64,000 nt of DNA. It comes from Lentisphaerota bacterium (GTDB lineage: Bacteria > Verrucomicrobiota > Lentisphaeria > Victivallales > Victivallaceae). Below the pieces are notes generated by a model that was not told the origin of the DNA, ran no database searches, and saw only the letters and a program-made list of their open reading frames with translations. The DNA is taken from assembly GCA_017134815.1 (NCBI GenBank), contig CP071032.1:2166001-2230000 (forward strand), read 5' to 3'. Shown piece by piece: positions 35,104 through 44,031 of the stretch (its first letter is position 1; each line of letters opens with the position of its first letter). Position numbers and translations under genes: made by a program.

Positions 35104-36408
35104 ATGGAAAATAAATGGCCTGAATATATTGAACTCATAAAAACAGAAGTTGTACCTGCCCTTGGTTGTACTGAACCAGTTTCTCTTGCTTTGGCAGCTG
35201 CAACTGCGGCCAAGGAAATCGGTGCTGACAGGATAATTGATCAGATAGATGCCAAAGTCAGCGGTAATCTGATGAAGAACGGTATGGGGGTTGGGGTGCC
35301 GGGTACCGGAATGAAAGGGCTGCCGGTCGCGGCTGCCGCTGGAGCTTTGGGGGGTAATCCCGATGCGCTGCTGGAAGTTCTTAAATCGCTTACTCCTGAA
35401 ACTGTCCAGGCCGCCAAAAAGATGCTTGATGAAGAACGGGTTTCAGTTACTGTCAAGGATGTGCCGCACGTTTTATATGTGGAATGCACCCTCTTTTCCG
35501 GAGAAGACCATGTTACAGTAATAATTGAAGACGAACATACCAATATTACTAAGATTGAAAAAAATGGCGAAGTAATTTTTTCAGCTGAAACCGGTAATCC
35601 TGAACATGCCGGGCATGCTGAATACCTGCATCACCTGGCAAAGTGTACCCGGGTTGAGGAAATCTGGAATTTTGCTATGAGTGCCCCGTTGGAAATGATT
35701 GAATTTATCGAGATGGCTGCTGAACTGAACGAAAAAATTACTGATGCCGGCTTGAAAAATGATTACGGGCTCAAAATAGGCAGAACCATGCAGAGTAATA
35801 TCGACAAGGGTGTGCTGCATGAAGATTTGATGACCGCGGTAATGCGCAATAGTTCTGCGGCCAGTGATGCCCGTATGGATGGCTGCGAACTGCCGGTTAT
35901 GGCTAACTCAGGCAGTGGTAATCAGGGTATTGCCGCTACGGTTCCGGTGGTTACTACAGCTCAATTGGTAAAAGCTGACCGGGAAACTTTGTTGCGTGCC
36001 CTCATATTAAGCCATTTTACCGCCATTCACATAAAAGCTCACCTTGATCGGCTCAGTGCGCTTTGCGCAGTGATAGTGGCGGCAATGGGCTCCAGTGTGG
36101 GGATTGTTTATCTGCTGGGAGGTTCTCTGCAGCAGGCTGAATACGCAATTGAGAATATGATAGGTGATGTTGCCGGAATTATCTGTGACGGGGCCAAGGC
36201 CAGTTGTTCACTGAAAGTTTCCTCTTCCGTCAGCGCTGCGGTCAAGGCTGCTTTGCTGGCTATTGAAAATATCCGGGTTACACAGGAGCAGGGAATTGTA
36301 GAAAATGATGTCGAAAAAGTTATCAATAACCTTGGAAAGCTGGCATGTGAAGGGATGAAAAATACTGATTCAACCATATTGAAGATAATGACCAGCAAGT
36401 CAAAGTAG
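35104..36408 (+). CDS. L-cysteine desulfidase family protein (UPF0597/CyuA-like)
   Basis: A 434-residue protein started at the ATG at 35104, directly after a TTG. The N-terminal VPALGCTEPVSLALAAATA, GNLMKNGMGVGVPGTG and later NSGSGNQGIAATVP and DGAKASCSLKVSS are characteristic of the UPF0597 family. The conserved cysteines are thought to hold an Fe-S cluster. Archaeal and enterobacterial members break cysteine down to pyruvate, ammonia and sulfide. It is a single gene with its own strong terminator. A role in anaerobic cysteine catabolism is likely but the substrate is inferred from the family. Confidence 0.88.
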   Translation: MENKWPEYIELIKTEVVPALGCTEPVSLALAAATAAKEIGADRIIDQIDAKVSGNLMKNGMGVGVPGTGMKGLPVAAAAGALGGNPDALLEVLKSLTPETVQAAKKMLDEERVSVTVKDVPHVLYVECTLFSGEDHVTVIIEDEHTNITKIEKNGEVIFSAETGNPEHAGHAEYLHHLAKCTRVEEIWNFAMSAPLEMIEFIEMAAELNEKITDAGLKNDYGLKIGRTMQSNIDKGVLHEDLMTAVMRNSSAASDARMDGCELPVMANSGSGNQGIAATVPVVTTAQLVKADRETLLRALILSHFTAIHIKAHLDRLSALCAVIVAAMGSSVGIVYLLGGSLQQAEYAIENMIGDVAGIICDGAKASCSLKVSSSVSAAVKAALLAIENIRVTQEQGIVENDVEKVINNLGKLACEGMKNTDSTILKIMTSKSK

Positions 36409-36427
36409 GTCCATCTAATGATTTTGG

Positions 36428-36457
36428 AAGGATGGTTGTTTAACCATCCTTTTTTTT
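36428..36457 (+). terminator. Rho-independent terminator of the desulfidase gene
   Basis: Ten-bp stem AAGGATGGTT/AACCATCCTT with a GTTT loop and an eight-T tail. Confidence 0.95.
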
Positions 36458-36528
36458 ATACTCAGGCAAATATCCGTCACTTCAGGTCTTTTTTTGAGAT
36501 TAAACAATATTAGACGGATATATAACGG

Positions 36529-36807
36529 TTATTGATTCCGTCTTTTTTGCCGCAACGCCATTATTAAATAACCGGTAGAAAACAGCAAAAAACCGACCAT
36601 GTTCAAAACTGGAAAAAGCGGTATGTTCAGACGAAAATCGGTTCTTAAAGTTAAAAATGCCACCAGGATTGATAAAACTACTAAAACAATGCCTGAGCAT
36701 TGCAATCCACTGGCTAAGTCGGGTTTTTTCAAAAAATAAATGATAGAACCGCAAAGCAGCAGGAAAATTCCCAGAGTTATAACAGCCGTACTGAAAAAAA
36801 CGAACAT
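36529..36807 (-). CDS. Small membrane protein with three hydrophobic segments
   Basis: A 92-residue protein starting at an ATG with an excellent aaggaggg box; this start trims an upstream in-frame extension. Three membrane segments fall near residues 3-27, 36-54 and 65-84, followed by a basic tail (RQKRRNQ). I recognise no family. It is divergent from the fluoride-riboswitch promoter, but lacks the GGxxGAxxRY and polar-track residues of the Fluc/CrcB fluoride channel, so it is not that protein. Confidence 0.6.
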   Translation of the reverse strand: MFVFFSTAVITLGIFLLLCGSIIYFLKKPDLASGLQCSGIVLVVLSILVAFLTLRTDFRLNIPLFPVLNMVGFLLFSTGYLIMALRQKRRNQ

Positions 36808-36909
36808 TACTCCCTCCTTGGTTGCAGTATTGCTTATATAACAACATAGCAGAAGAGCAGCCCAACGCAACTAATTTTGTCAGTTGTCGTCATGACATGC
36901 TGATTGCGG

Positions 36910-36937
36910 TTGATTTTACCGCGATAAGCGATATAAT
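36910..36937 (+). promoter_or_regulatory. Predicted promoter of the fluoride-riboswitch enolase gene
   Basis: TTGATT at 36910-36915 and a perfect TATAAT at 36932-36937 with a 16-base spacer. Transcription would start about 10 bases before the riboswitch aptamer. Confidence 0.7.
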
Positions 36938-36954
36938 CAGATAATAGCTTCAAA

Positions 36955-37029
36955 GGTGATGGAGTTCACCTGATTAAACTGCCCGGTGTAGGCTGATGAC
37001 TCCTTTTATTAAAAAGAAAGGAGTTTTTA
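36955..37029 (+). promoter_or_regulatory. Fluoride riboswitch (crcB motif) with terminator expression platform
   Basis: The aptamer at 36955-37003 matches the crcB-motif pattern: P1 stem GGTGA/TCACC enclosing GGAG, then AAACTGCC, a short stem closed by GGCTGATGA, and CTCC at 37000-37003. GGAG (36961-36964) and CTCC can form the pseudoknot that binds fluoride. Downstream, ACTCCTTT (36999-37006) pairs with AAAGGAGT (37017-37024) to form a terminator followed by five T residues. The CTCC strand is shared between pseudoknot and terminator. Fluoride binding would therefore block termination and switch on the downstream enolase. Fluoride riboswitches upstream of enolase genes are documented; enolase is a fluoride-sensitive enzyme. 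Confidence 0.93.
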
Positions 37030-37106
37030 TGCGCTGATTTCAAAACTTTCCTTTTATTTTTTATTCATTAACAATAAATTAGAATAAACGCACCGGGAGA
37101 AACATT

Positions 37107-38384
37107 ATGAAGACGGTTATTAATTCTATCCACGCAATGGAAATTCTTGATTCACGCGGAAATCCCACAGTTAGAGCCTACTGTTCACTGTCTGACGGCA
37201 CCTGCTGTTCAGCTTCAGTACCTTCTGGAGCTTCAACTGGAGAAAATGAGGCCGTTGAATTACGTGACGGCGACCCAAAACGCTTTGGCGGTAAGGGAGT
37301 GTTGAAAGCGGTCGAAAACGTCAGTAGAATAATTGCTCCGGAAGTTTGCGGTATGGACCCTGCAAGACAGGTTGAGATTGACCGGCTGATGATAGCCCTT
37401 GACGGCACTGAAAATAAGTCGCGCCTTGGAGCCAATGCCATTCTTGGAGTTTCCATGGCGGTTGCCCGGGCGGCGGCAATTTCCGCCGGTATGCCTCTTT
37501 ACAAATATCTTGGCGGAGCCGAGGCGGTGCGGCTGCCTGCGCCGATGATGAATATAATCAACGGTGGAAAACATGCTGATAACAGTGTTGATTTTCAGGA
37601 ATATATGATTGTCCCGATGGGGGCGCCTACTTTTGCTGAAGGCCTGCGTTATAATGCTGAAACCTTTCACTGCCTTAAAGAAATTCTGCACAAACGGGGA
37701 CTGGCTACCTCAGTAGGCGACGAAGGCGGTTTCGCTCCGTATTTGAGCTCCAACCAGGAAGCCTGCCAGATAATTGTTGAGGCGATAGAAGCTGCTGGCT
37801 ATGCTCCCGGTGAAGATATTGGTATAGCTATGGACCCGGCGTCGACTTCATTCTGGCATGATGGTAAATATGACTTGTCTAAATCAGGTGGTGGTATTCT
37901 GACAAGTTCAGAAATGACGGACCTTTATACTGTAATGATTGCCAAGTATCCCATATTCCTGCTTGAAGATGGCCTTGCGGAAAACGACTGGGAAGGCTTT
38001 AAGGAGCATACTGCCCGACTGGGTGACAAGCTGGAAATTGTCGGTGATGATATTTATGTGACAAATACCAGGTACATCGCGCGCGGTATTCGCGAGAAAA
38101 CTACTAACGCAGCTTTAATCAAGCTCAATCAAATCGGAACGGTAACTGAAACAACAGAGGCTGTCAGGATGTGCCGGGACGCCGGCTGGAAATGTCTGAT
38201 TTCTCACCGCAGTGGAGAAACTGAAGACTCTTTTCTGGCAGATTTCGCGGTAGCCATGGGCAGCGGACAGCTAAAATCCGGTTCCGCATGCCGGGGTGAA
38301 CGGCTTGCAAAATACAACCGGCTGCTTGAAATTGAGGCGGAACTAGGTACGGAAGCCGAATTCGGCAATCCGTTTAAGCATTAA
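37107..38384 (+). CDS. eno: Second enolase, under fluoride riboswitch control
   Basis: A 425-residue enolase with all catalytic features: [19 protein letters not shown] (catalytic Glu), metal ligands in [14 protein letters not shown] and [10 protein letters not shown], catalytic Lys in LIKLNQIGT, and SHRSGETED. It is clearly diverged from the copy at 23230; the loop segment is [15 protein letters not shown] instead of [15 protein letters not shown]. It likely serves as a backup or fluoride-tolerant enolase made when fluoride accumulates and inhibits glycolysis. A cgggag box precedes the ATG. The next gene begins 110 bases later on the same strand. Tolerance to fluoride is an inference from the regulatory element. 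Confidence 0.96.
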   Translation: MKTVINSIHAMEILDSRGNPTVRAYCSLSDGTCCSASVPSGASTGENEAVELRDGDPKRFGGKGVLKAVENVSRIIAPEVCGMDPARQVEIDRLMIALDGTENKSRLGANAILGVSMAVARAAAISAGMPLYKYLGGAEAVRLPAPMMNIINGGKHADNSVDFQEYMIVPMGAPTFAEGLRYNAETFHCLKEILHKRGLATSVGDEGGFAPYLSSNQEACQIIVEAIEAAGYAPGEDIGIAMDPASTSFWHDGKYDLSKSGGGILTSSEMTDLYTVMIAKYPIFLLEDGLAENDWEGFKEHTARLGDKLEIVGDDIYVTNTRYIARGIREKTTNAALIKLNQIGTVTETTEAVRMCRDAGWKCLISHRSGETEDSFLADFAVAMGSGQLKSGSACRGERLAKYNRLLEIEAELGTEAEFGNPFKH

Positions 38385-38493
38385 TAAAAATCAGCAAAAC
38401 CGGAGCTGCTTGAAAAACCTGCAGTTTTGTTAAATTGTTTTTCTTTTAAATTATATCTGTCAGAATTTCATAATTTAATGGAGGAGGGAGTAA

Positions 38494-39165
38494 ATGCTTG
38501 AGTTCTTTCGCAAAAGGAAAATGGATAAGCCCGGCTGTATAGATATGAAAGAAAAGCTTAAGACTCAAGAGGGCTGTGTACTGTGTCATTTTGAGAATTC
38601 AGCTGTTGAACAGTATTTAAGAGACTTGCTTTGTGAAAAAGTTAATGACCTTGAAGTGCGCAAAGAATTGCTTTCCGGACATGGTTACTGCCAATGTCAT
38701 GCTTCCAAACTGCTGGAGGCCGGAGACAGCGTCGGTACTGCGACCTTATATCTTGAGCAGCTTCAGAGTCTGATTTGTGACCTGGATATTGTATACCGCA
38801 AGCGCAATGCAAGTGAGCTGAAAGCCTGGCTTGCCCACGAATCCTGTCCCGTTTGTAAGTATTTAGATAAACACAGTTCAAATTTCCTGGATTATTTTGT
38901 TGAGGGACTTAGAGATGAGGAGTTTAAGGACAATCTCCAAGCTGGCAGCGGCTTGTGCCTGACTCATCTGATTCTGGTGCTGGACAATGTTTCAGACAAA
39001 GCACAGTTTGCCTTTATCGTCAAATCACACCGCCGGAAATACCGGGAACTGCTCATGGATATAATGGAATTTATCAGAAAAAACGATTGCCGCTTTAAGG
39101 ATGAAAATCTCGGACGTGAAAAGGATTCATGGCAGCGGGCGGTAAAAACCATGACCCGCTTTTGA
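38494..39165 (+). CDS. Cysteine-rich protein with two CxxC...GxC..H modules (DUF6062-like)
   Basis: A 223-residue protein with a duplicated pattern. Module one has GCVLCHFE and later GHGYCQCHASKLL; module two has SCPVCKYLD and later GSGLCLTHLILVL. Each module offers three Cys and one His in a layout that could bind zinc or an Fe-S cluster. The pattern recalls the DUF6062 family, whose function is unknown. It has no signal peptide. A gaggaggg box precedes the ATG. It lies between the fluoride-controlled enolase and a GH5-like gene with gaps over 100 bases, so operon membership is uncertain. Confidence 0.65.
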   Translation: MLEFFRKRKMDKPGCIDMKEKLKTQEGCVLCHFENSAVEQYLRDLLCEKVNDLEVRKELLSGHGYCQCHASKLLEAGDSVGTATLYLEQLQSLICDLDIVYRKRNASELKAWLAHESCPVCKYLDKHSSNFLDYFVEGLRDEEFKDNLQAGSGLCLTHLILVLDNVSDKAQFAFIVKSHRRKYRELLMDIMEFIRKNDCRFKDENLGREKDSWQRAVKTMTRF

Positions 39166-39280
39166 AATCCAGGAGAAATTCAAGCCAGAAATTATTCATT
39201 TTATATATTTTGATCCTGCGCAATAAGCAGTTGGGATATATAATCAATATATACTAATAAATATTGATATCAGGACTCTA

Positions 39281-41260
39281 ATGATGGTTAATAACCCAGT
39301 TAACTTTGAAAAGCTGAAGTCATTATTTCAGAAATATAATCTGTCAAGACTGCCGATAGTCGGTTGTATATTTGCAGCCTTTACCTGTGTCCCGGCGGCT
39401 GCATTGCCGCATAGTGCTACCTGCAGCAATACCGGTGAGGTAAATGATATTTTTACAGGAAGCAGGCAAAGCAAGTTCGCAGATCCTGATGATAAGGTAT
39501 TCAGGGATAATACCGGACGGGAAGTTTTTTTCCGGGGCTGGAACATCTCCGGCAATACCAAACTGGCGGAAAGCGGCTTTAAGCCTTACCGGTCTCTGGA
39601 AGACGCAGATAATGATTTAAACCGTATTCGACAGGAAACTGGAGCCAATTTAATACGCTTCTGCATTGCCTGGGAAGGAGTCAACCCGGATGTTGACCGG
39701 ATAGATTTCAAGTATCTTGATGATATTCTGGGGCAAATAAAACTGGCTGTCAGTAAAGGCATGTATGTTTTACTTGATTATCATGAAGACCTGTACTCGC
39801 GTTATTTATTCAATCAGGATTCGTGGCATACCGGCAATGGCGCCCCTGATTATGTAGTTCGCGGCTACCCTAAAGAGTATGCCGGCCCGGTCTGTACCAA
39901 CTGGGGACAGCACTTGTTGACCAACGGCGCTGTCCGGCTGGCTTTCAGAAATTTCTGGAATGATGTTGATTTCATCACCAGAAACGGAGTGCGGAAACCA
40001 CAGGAGTGTTTTCTTTTTCAGCTTGAAGCGACCTTACGCTATATTGGAGAAAATCTCAGCCCGGAAGAGATGTCGCAGCTTGTCGGAGTTGACCCTTTCA
40101 ACGAACCGGCTGACGGCGGTATGGATGGACTCACTCCAAAAGAATGGACCAACCAGAAACTCTGGCCGTTTTACCATAAATGCAGAAGAGTAATGGATGC
40201 CTGTGGCTGGTATAACAAACAATTGTACGCTGAACCGCTGGTCTTCTGGAACAGCAATGTCGGCTTTGTCTGTCCTGCTACCGGCAGCAAGTTGCTCGAT
40301 GATATCCCTGAGCGCGGTTTTGTTTTAAATGTCCATATGTATGATGCGGCTCGCAGGTCGTGGAATTTCACAAACCCGAGCAGCGGCTGTTATTTCAGTA
40401 ATTATGATGCAATCCGTGATTTCGGGCGTTATATGAAAATGCCGGTTCTGGTAAGTGAATTTGGTATGGCAAACGGCGGGATCGGAGCTAAAGATCCTGC
40501 AGCAATGCTTGCCGCCATGTATCAGGCAATGGAAACAACTGCTGATGGCAAAACTCCCGTCCGCCCGCGATTTTATGTACAGCCGCTCTCCGGGACTCAA
40601 TGGCAATGGGATTATTATTACGACCATCATAATGAATATCAGAACTTCAATCCGGATAAATTACTGACCGCTGCAGATGCCTGGAACGGAGAGGATTTTT
40701 CAGTAGTTAAAGATTATGGCCGCAATTATAATTATTGCAAATATGTATTTTGCAGGGCGTATCCACGTCGTATCCAAGGCGATATGATCAGTTTTTACTA
40801 CAATACGCTGGCGACTGATGCCTGGAACAAACTTTTAAACTGGGCGGAGCTTAGTGACAATGATTCATACAGGATGCTTCGCGATAAGCAATTTATGCTT
40901 TTAATCTGGAGCGGAAAGACATCAGACTATCCAACAGAGGTTTTTATTCCAAACTACTTTAAGCCTTCAAACATGTTGATTGTTTCTGATCTGCAGGGTA
41001 TTACTGCTGCTCCTGCAGTTACTGATAAACCTATGGATACCGAGAATGAAATTGTGCTGATGTCTGACTCTGGGTCTGAAAGCGGCTATCGGCTTTTAAG
41101 CTGGAATGATAGCGAGCAAGCCGGCCGCAGTGACTCGCTGCATTATTTGCTGGTTGTGAATGACGGAGCAGAACTCAATCCCGATCTTCGGCAAAAACTG
41201 TACTCTATTCTAAACAAGTCAATTCTGGTCGAGCAGGTAAACCCGTTGTTTCTGCCTTGA
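39281..41260 (+). CDS. GH5-like glycoside hydrolase, exported
   Basis: A 659-residue protein. A hydrophobic stretch at about residues 24-43 (PIVGCIFAAFTCVPAAA) after a long basic N-terminus is probably a signal peptide. The TIM-barrel region begins with VFFRGWNISGNTK. The acid/base Glu is in VDPFNEPADGG near residue 272, and the nucleophile Glu is in MPVLVSEFGMANGG near residue 390. The overall arrangement resembles endoglycoceramidase-type GH5 members. The last 200 residues form a beta-rich accessory domain. It may cleave host or environmental glycolipids or glycans; the substrate is not deducible. A paired ATG at 39281/39284 leaves the start slightly ambiguous. Confidence 0.85.
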   Translation: MMVNNPVNFEKLKSLFQKYNLSRLPIVGCIFAAFTCVPAAALPHSATCSNTGEVNDIFTGSRQSKFADPDDKVFRDNTGREVFFRGWNISGNTKLAESGFKPYRSLEDADNDLNRIRQETGANLIRFCIAWEGVNPDVDRIDFKYLDDILGQIKLAVSKGMYVLLDYHEDLYSRYLFNQDSWHTGNGAPDYVVRGYPKEYAGPVCTNWGQHLLTNGAVRLAFRNFWNDVDFITRNGVRKPQECFLFQLEATLRYIGENLSPEEMSQLVGVDPFNEPADGGMDGLTPKEWTNQKLWPFYHKCRRVMDACGWYNKQLYAEPLVFWNSNVGFVCPATGSKLLDDIPERGFVLNVHMYDAARRSWNFTNPSSGCYFSNYDAIRDFGRYMKMPVLVSEFGMANGGIGAKDPAAMLAAMYQAMETTADGKTPVRPRFYVQPLSGTQWQWDYYYDHHNEYQNFNPDKLLTAADAWNGEDFSVVKDYGRNYNYCKYVFCRAYPRRIQGDMISFYYNTLATDAWNKLLNWAELSDNDSYRMLRDKQFMLLIWSGKTSDYPTEVFIPNYFKPSNMLIVSDLQGITAAPAVTDKPMDTENEIVLMSDSGSESGYRLLSWNDSEQAGRSDSLHYLLVVNDGAELNPDLRQKLYSILNKSILVEQVNPLFLP

Positions 41261-41403
41261 ACATAAGTTTTTTCAGGTCTGAACATTTCCATTTTGCCTG
41301 AGTTTTTTAAGAGTGTTAAGTCTCATTTATCAAAATCTGCAGTTTTTGCGTTTGGAGACTTTAAAAATCGTTATGGAAAACTATATTACAGTTCTGCAAA
41401 TAT

Positions 41404-41480
41404 GCGCCCGTAGCTCAGCTGGATAGAGCGTCTGCCTCCGGAGCAGAAGGCCTTGGGTTCGAATCCCGACGGGCGTACCA
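41404..41480 (+). tRNA. tRNA-Arg (anticodon CCG)
   Basis: Complete cloverleaf of 77 bases. The acceptor stem is GCGCCCG/CGGGCGT, the D arm GCTC...GAGC, and the anticodon stem TCTGC/GCAGA with loop CTCCGGA (anticodon CCG at 41438-41440). The T arm contains GGTTCGAATCC. The 3' ACCA is encoded. A T-rich run follows immediately. Confidence 0.97.
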
Positions 41481-41930
41481 TTTTTTTATTTCCCAGCTCC
41501 TTAAAAACTTAAAACAATGCATATGATAATACGCATTATTGTCGATAGTTTTCAAGTATGCAGGAAGACTGCAATTTAGTTAAGGGTTGACCTGGCGGAT
41601 TTTAACCGAGACTTGTCCCTATAAATGTGGTTGATACCGAGCAGTTCGAGTTTACCCGGGCTTGATTTGATTATGTTTCAGGCTCATTCTGTTTGTGAAA
41701 AACAAATGTATATCTAATTACATTATATATTCAATCGAAATTTTAAATTAGGTCGGCTTGATTCCATGTCCATATTTGTACTATCAGGTTTTCGGCGATA
41801 ATTTAAGAGAGGGAAGCTGGAAAAATTTTACGGGTCCCGGTTTTTCCTGTTTTTCGGATGGAAAGTATAAATAATAAATTCTTCAATAATAAATATAAAT
41901 TTCACAACAGTATATTTAGGAAAGTAAGAG
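41481..41930. other. Intergenic region after tRNA-Arg with a terminator-like hairpin
   Basis: About 450 bases without a gene. At 41819-41847 a GGAAAAA/TTTTTCC stem encloses a GC-rich loop and is followed by TGTTTTT, which is terminator-like although no gene precedes it closely. I found no direct repeat of the tRNA 3' end here or elsewhere in the window, so there is no evidence for an integrated element. Confidence 0.35.
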
Positions 41931-42638
41931 ATGAGAAAGGCAAGGTTCTATATATTTTTATTCGCTTCAGTTGTTTTCTTTGCAGCAGTAAATACATTTG
42001 CGGCAAATTCTTACCTCATTAAAGCTGTAGATGGTGAAAATATAAGTTATAAAATAATCAGTGAGCACCCTGAAACTGCCTTGAGCAAAAATAATTTAAA
42101 AGTAGAATTATCTGGGCCAACTGACGCAAAGACACTTAAACAGATAGCTGTGCAGCTGCGTAGCAGCAGGACGCAGTTCAATAAGCTCTGGATCCTGTTT
42201 TATATTAAAGGCATATCTTTAAATCAGGGAGCCTGGGCTTACTCCCATTTTAAACCTGAAGGTTTTTATTTAGAAATCAGGGTCGCTAAAGGATCAAATA
42301 TCGACAAGCTTAAAAATATCAGAATTGTGCGGAATTATGATAAGGAAATTGGCCGATGGGTTGATAATACACTCAGTGTAGAACCTATGATAATAATTTA
42401 TAATGCCAATGGTAAGGTATACGCTCAAACTAATTACATAGATGGCAGCGTGGATATTGATGAATTATCAAAAACACAATTTAACGGAAAGACTAGATAT
42501 AATAAAGCAGGAGACGCTTGCGGCGAGTATTTTATTTTAGAAACAAATGGAAGTCTTTCCCTGTATAATAAAGATGGCAGATTTGGAGAGGCCAGAAGTT
42601 TATTTCCAATCCCCAAAAAACGTGAAAGCGCTAAATAA
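41931..42638 (+). CDS. Exported protein of unknown function
   Basis: A 235-residue protein with a signal peptide (residues 5-25, ending AANTFAA-N). The mature part contains short beta-rich segments (KLWILFYIKGISLNQGAWAY, EPMIIIYNANGKVYAQTNY) and one Cys. I recognise no domain. Base composition is AT-richer than in neighbouring genes. A ggaaag box precedes the ATG. It is isolated by 450 bases upstream and about 395 downstream. Confidence 0.6.
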   Translation: MRKARFYIFLFASVVFFAAVNTFAANSYLIKAVDGENISYKIISEHPETALSKNNLKVELSGPTDAKTLKQIAVQLRSSRTQFNKLWILFYIKGISLNQGAWAYSHFKPEGFYLEIRVAKGSNIDKLKNIRIVRNYDKEIGRWVDNTLSVEPMIIIYNANGKVYAQTNYIDGSVDIDELSKTQFNGKTRYNKAGDACGEYFILETNGSLSLYNKDGRFGEARSLFPIPKKRESAK

Positions 42639-43033
42639 CTCCAACTGTACGAACATAAGTGCTGACTTTATTTGTTGTTTTGATTCATAGTGTTTTCTGT
42701 TTAATATTAATGCCGTCTGGCAACACAGCAGTAAATTGTTGAATTTAATACCGAGCAGCATATCATTTCCAGGTAAAAACTTGCAGTTATTATAGTTCAT
42801 TTTTTCCATTTCATAGTGCTTACCATGCCGGTTTGATGGCCTTTTTTAAAAATAGATTATATTCCATCTTGTATTGTTTATGTTGTTGGTATATATTGTG
42901 TTATGCAATGGCTGCTTTGAAGGGGGAGCTAATTCTAATCCATTTTCTCACGAATTTTACAATCAGACTGATTTTACAGTTTTAATTTGTAAATTACAAC
43001 TGCTGTAAACAATGTACACGGAGAAAGGGAAGA
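42639..43033. other. AT-rich intergenic region, nothing recognised
   Basis: About 395 bases between two exported unknown proteins. There are poly-T runs and a few minus-strand open frames without ribosome binding sites. No hairpin or RNA gene stands out. Confidence 0.45.
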
Positions 43034-43966
43034 ATGAAAAGGAAAACTGTTTTACTGCTATCGTTTTTTCTGTTACTGTGCTTCATCTCACAAAAGTTAT
43101 CGTCTCAGGTCCAAGGCAGGGACGCATTTGACATTTCAGCAGGCAGCCTTGTCACTTATGATATTACTTACGCCAAACAATGGAGCCTTCCCCCGGTTTG
43201 GTTCCTGAAACGCCCTGTCAGCAATAATTTTCCGCTGCTTACTGAAGTCCCTGCGGTTGGCGTTTATACCAGATATGGTTATAACTTCAGGCAACGGCTT
43301 TTAATAGTGAACATGAGTGAACACGCTTTAGAACTTGCGCCAAGGCACATGCGCCAGAGCATTACGCCCGGGGTAACTCAATTTCAGAATATTGGAGAAG
43401 TATTGGCAAACGGAAACCTAACTGTTCATATCTGCGCAGTAATCACCGGCAAAGGGTCACATCCTGATCAGACGTCTATGATTGGAAAAGAATTCAATAT
43501 ATCTTTTCATGGCTTTGCCTTGAAGCACTATCCGGAAGAAGTTAAAAGAATTGTACATGTTCTGCCTGTTGGAATGTTTGTACCGCTGGGTATTGTTTCA
43601 GCATCCAACAGCAGTATTCCGATGGGCAGGTTAGGTACTATTCTCGTTACATGTTATTTTAACGATCAAGCACCTGTAATTGGGCCGAATACCTCAAGGT
43701 TTAAAACGGTTGCAGCGGTGTCAAGCTTCTGGACAGCAGCAAAAATGGGCCACAGGGGAGAAGATATTATTGTAACTTATCACCTGTTGTTAAATACCTC
43801 TCGAGTCTCGGATGCAGTCCGAAGAGTTCTGGAAAGCACCACTGATTACTTTGATATACTCAGAGCTATCAGAGCAGTGCCAAACACTCTTAACCTTGAC
43901 GACTTCAGCAGCTATGTTTTACGTGACTGGGTTGACAATGTAGCCCATATCAGCAGGCCGTTTTGA
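43034..43966 (+). CDS. Exported protein of unknown function, 310 residues
   Basis: Starts with a signal peptide (MKRKTVLLLSFFLLLCFIS). The mature protein mixes hydrophobic beta-type segments (RQRLLIVNMSEHALELAPRH, LTVHICAVITGKG, MGRLGTILVTCYFND) and ends with a helical part (VSDAVRRVLESTTDYFDILR). I recognise no family or active site. An aaaggga box precedes the ATG. A perfect 11-bp hairpin lies 39 bases after the stop. The neighbouring gene upstream is also an exported unknown, and the two may belong to one poorly conserved surface locus. Confidence 0.62.
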   Translation: MKRKTVLLLSFFLLLCFISQKLSSQVQGRDAFDISAGSLVTYDITYAKQWSLPPVWFLKRPVSNNFPLLTEVPAVGVYTRYGYNFRQRLLIVNMSEHALELAPRHMRQSITPGVTQFQNIGEVLANGNLTVHICAVITGKGSHPDQTSMIGKEFNISFHGFALKHYPEEVKRIVHVLPVGMFVPLGIVSASNSSIPMGRLGTILVTCYFNDQAPVIGPNTSRFKTVAAVSSFWTAAKMGHRGEDIIVTYHLLLNTSRVSDAVRRVLESTTDYFDILRAIRAVPNTLNLDDFSSYVLRDWVDNVAHISRPF

Positions 43967-44005
43967 GTTAACTGACTGGCAGTCTTATTTTTCCGGGCAA
44001 AAAAA

Positions 44006-44031
44006 ATCTCCCGATTGGGGAATCGGGAGAT
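44006..44031. terminator. Strong hairpin after the 310-residue exported protein gene
   Basis: Perfect 11-bp stem ATCTCCCGATT/AATCGGGAGAT with a GGGG loop. A run of A residues precedes it and no T run follows on the plus strand. It may still end the upstream message. Confidence 0.5.

Noticed and set aside
36529-36807. Small membrane protein divergent from the fluoride riboswitch as a possible fluoride channel
   Set aside because: It has three membrane segments and lacks the conserved glycine/arginine and polar-track residues of Fluc/CrcB proteins.
41404-41480. tRNA-Arg as the attachment site of an integrated element
   Set aside because: No integrase and no second copy of the tRNA 3' end in the window.
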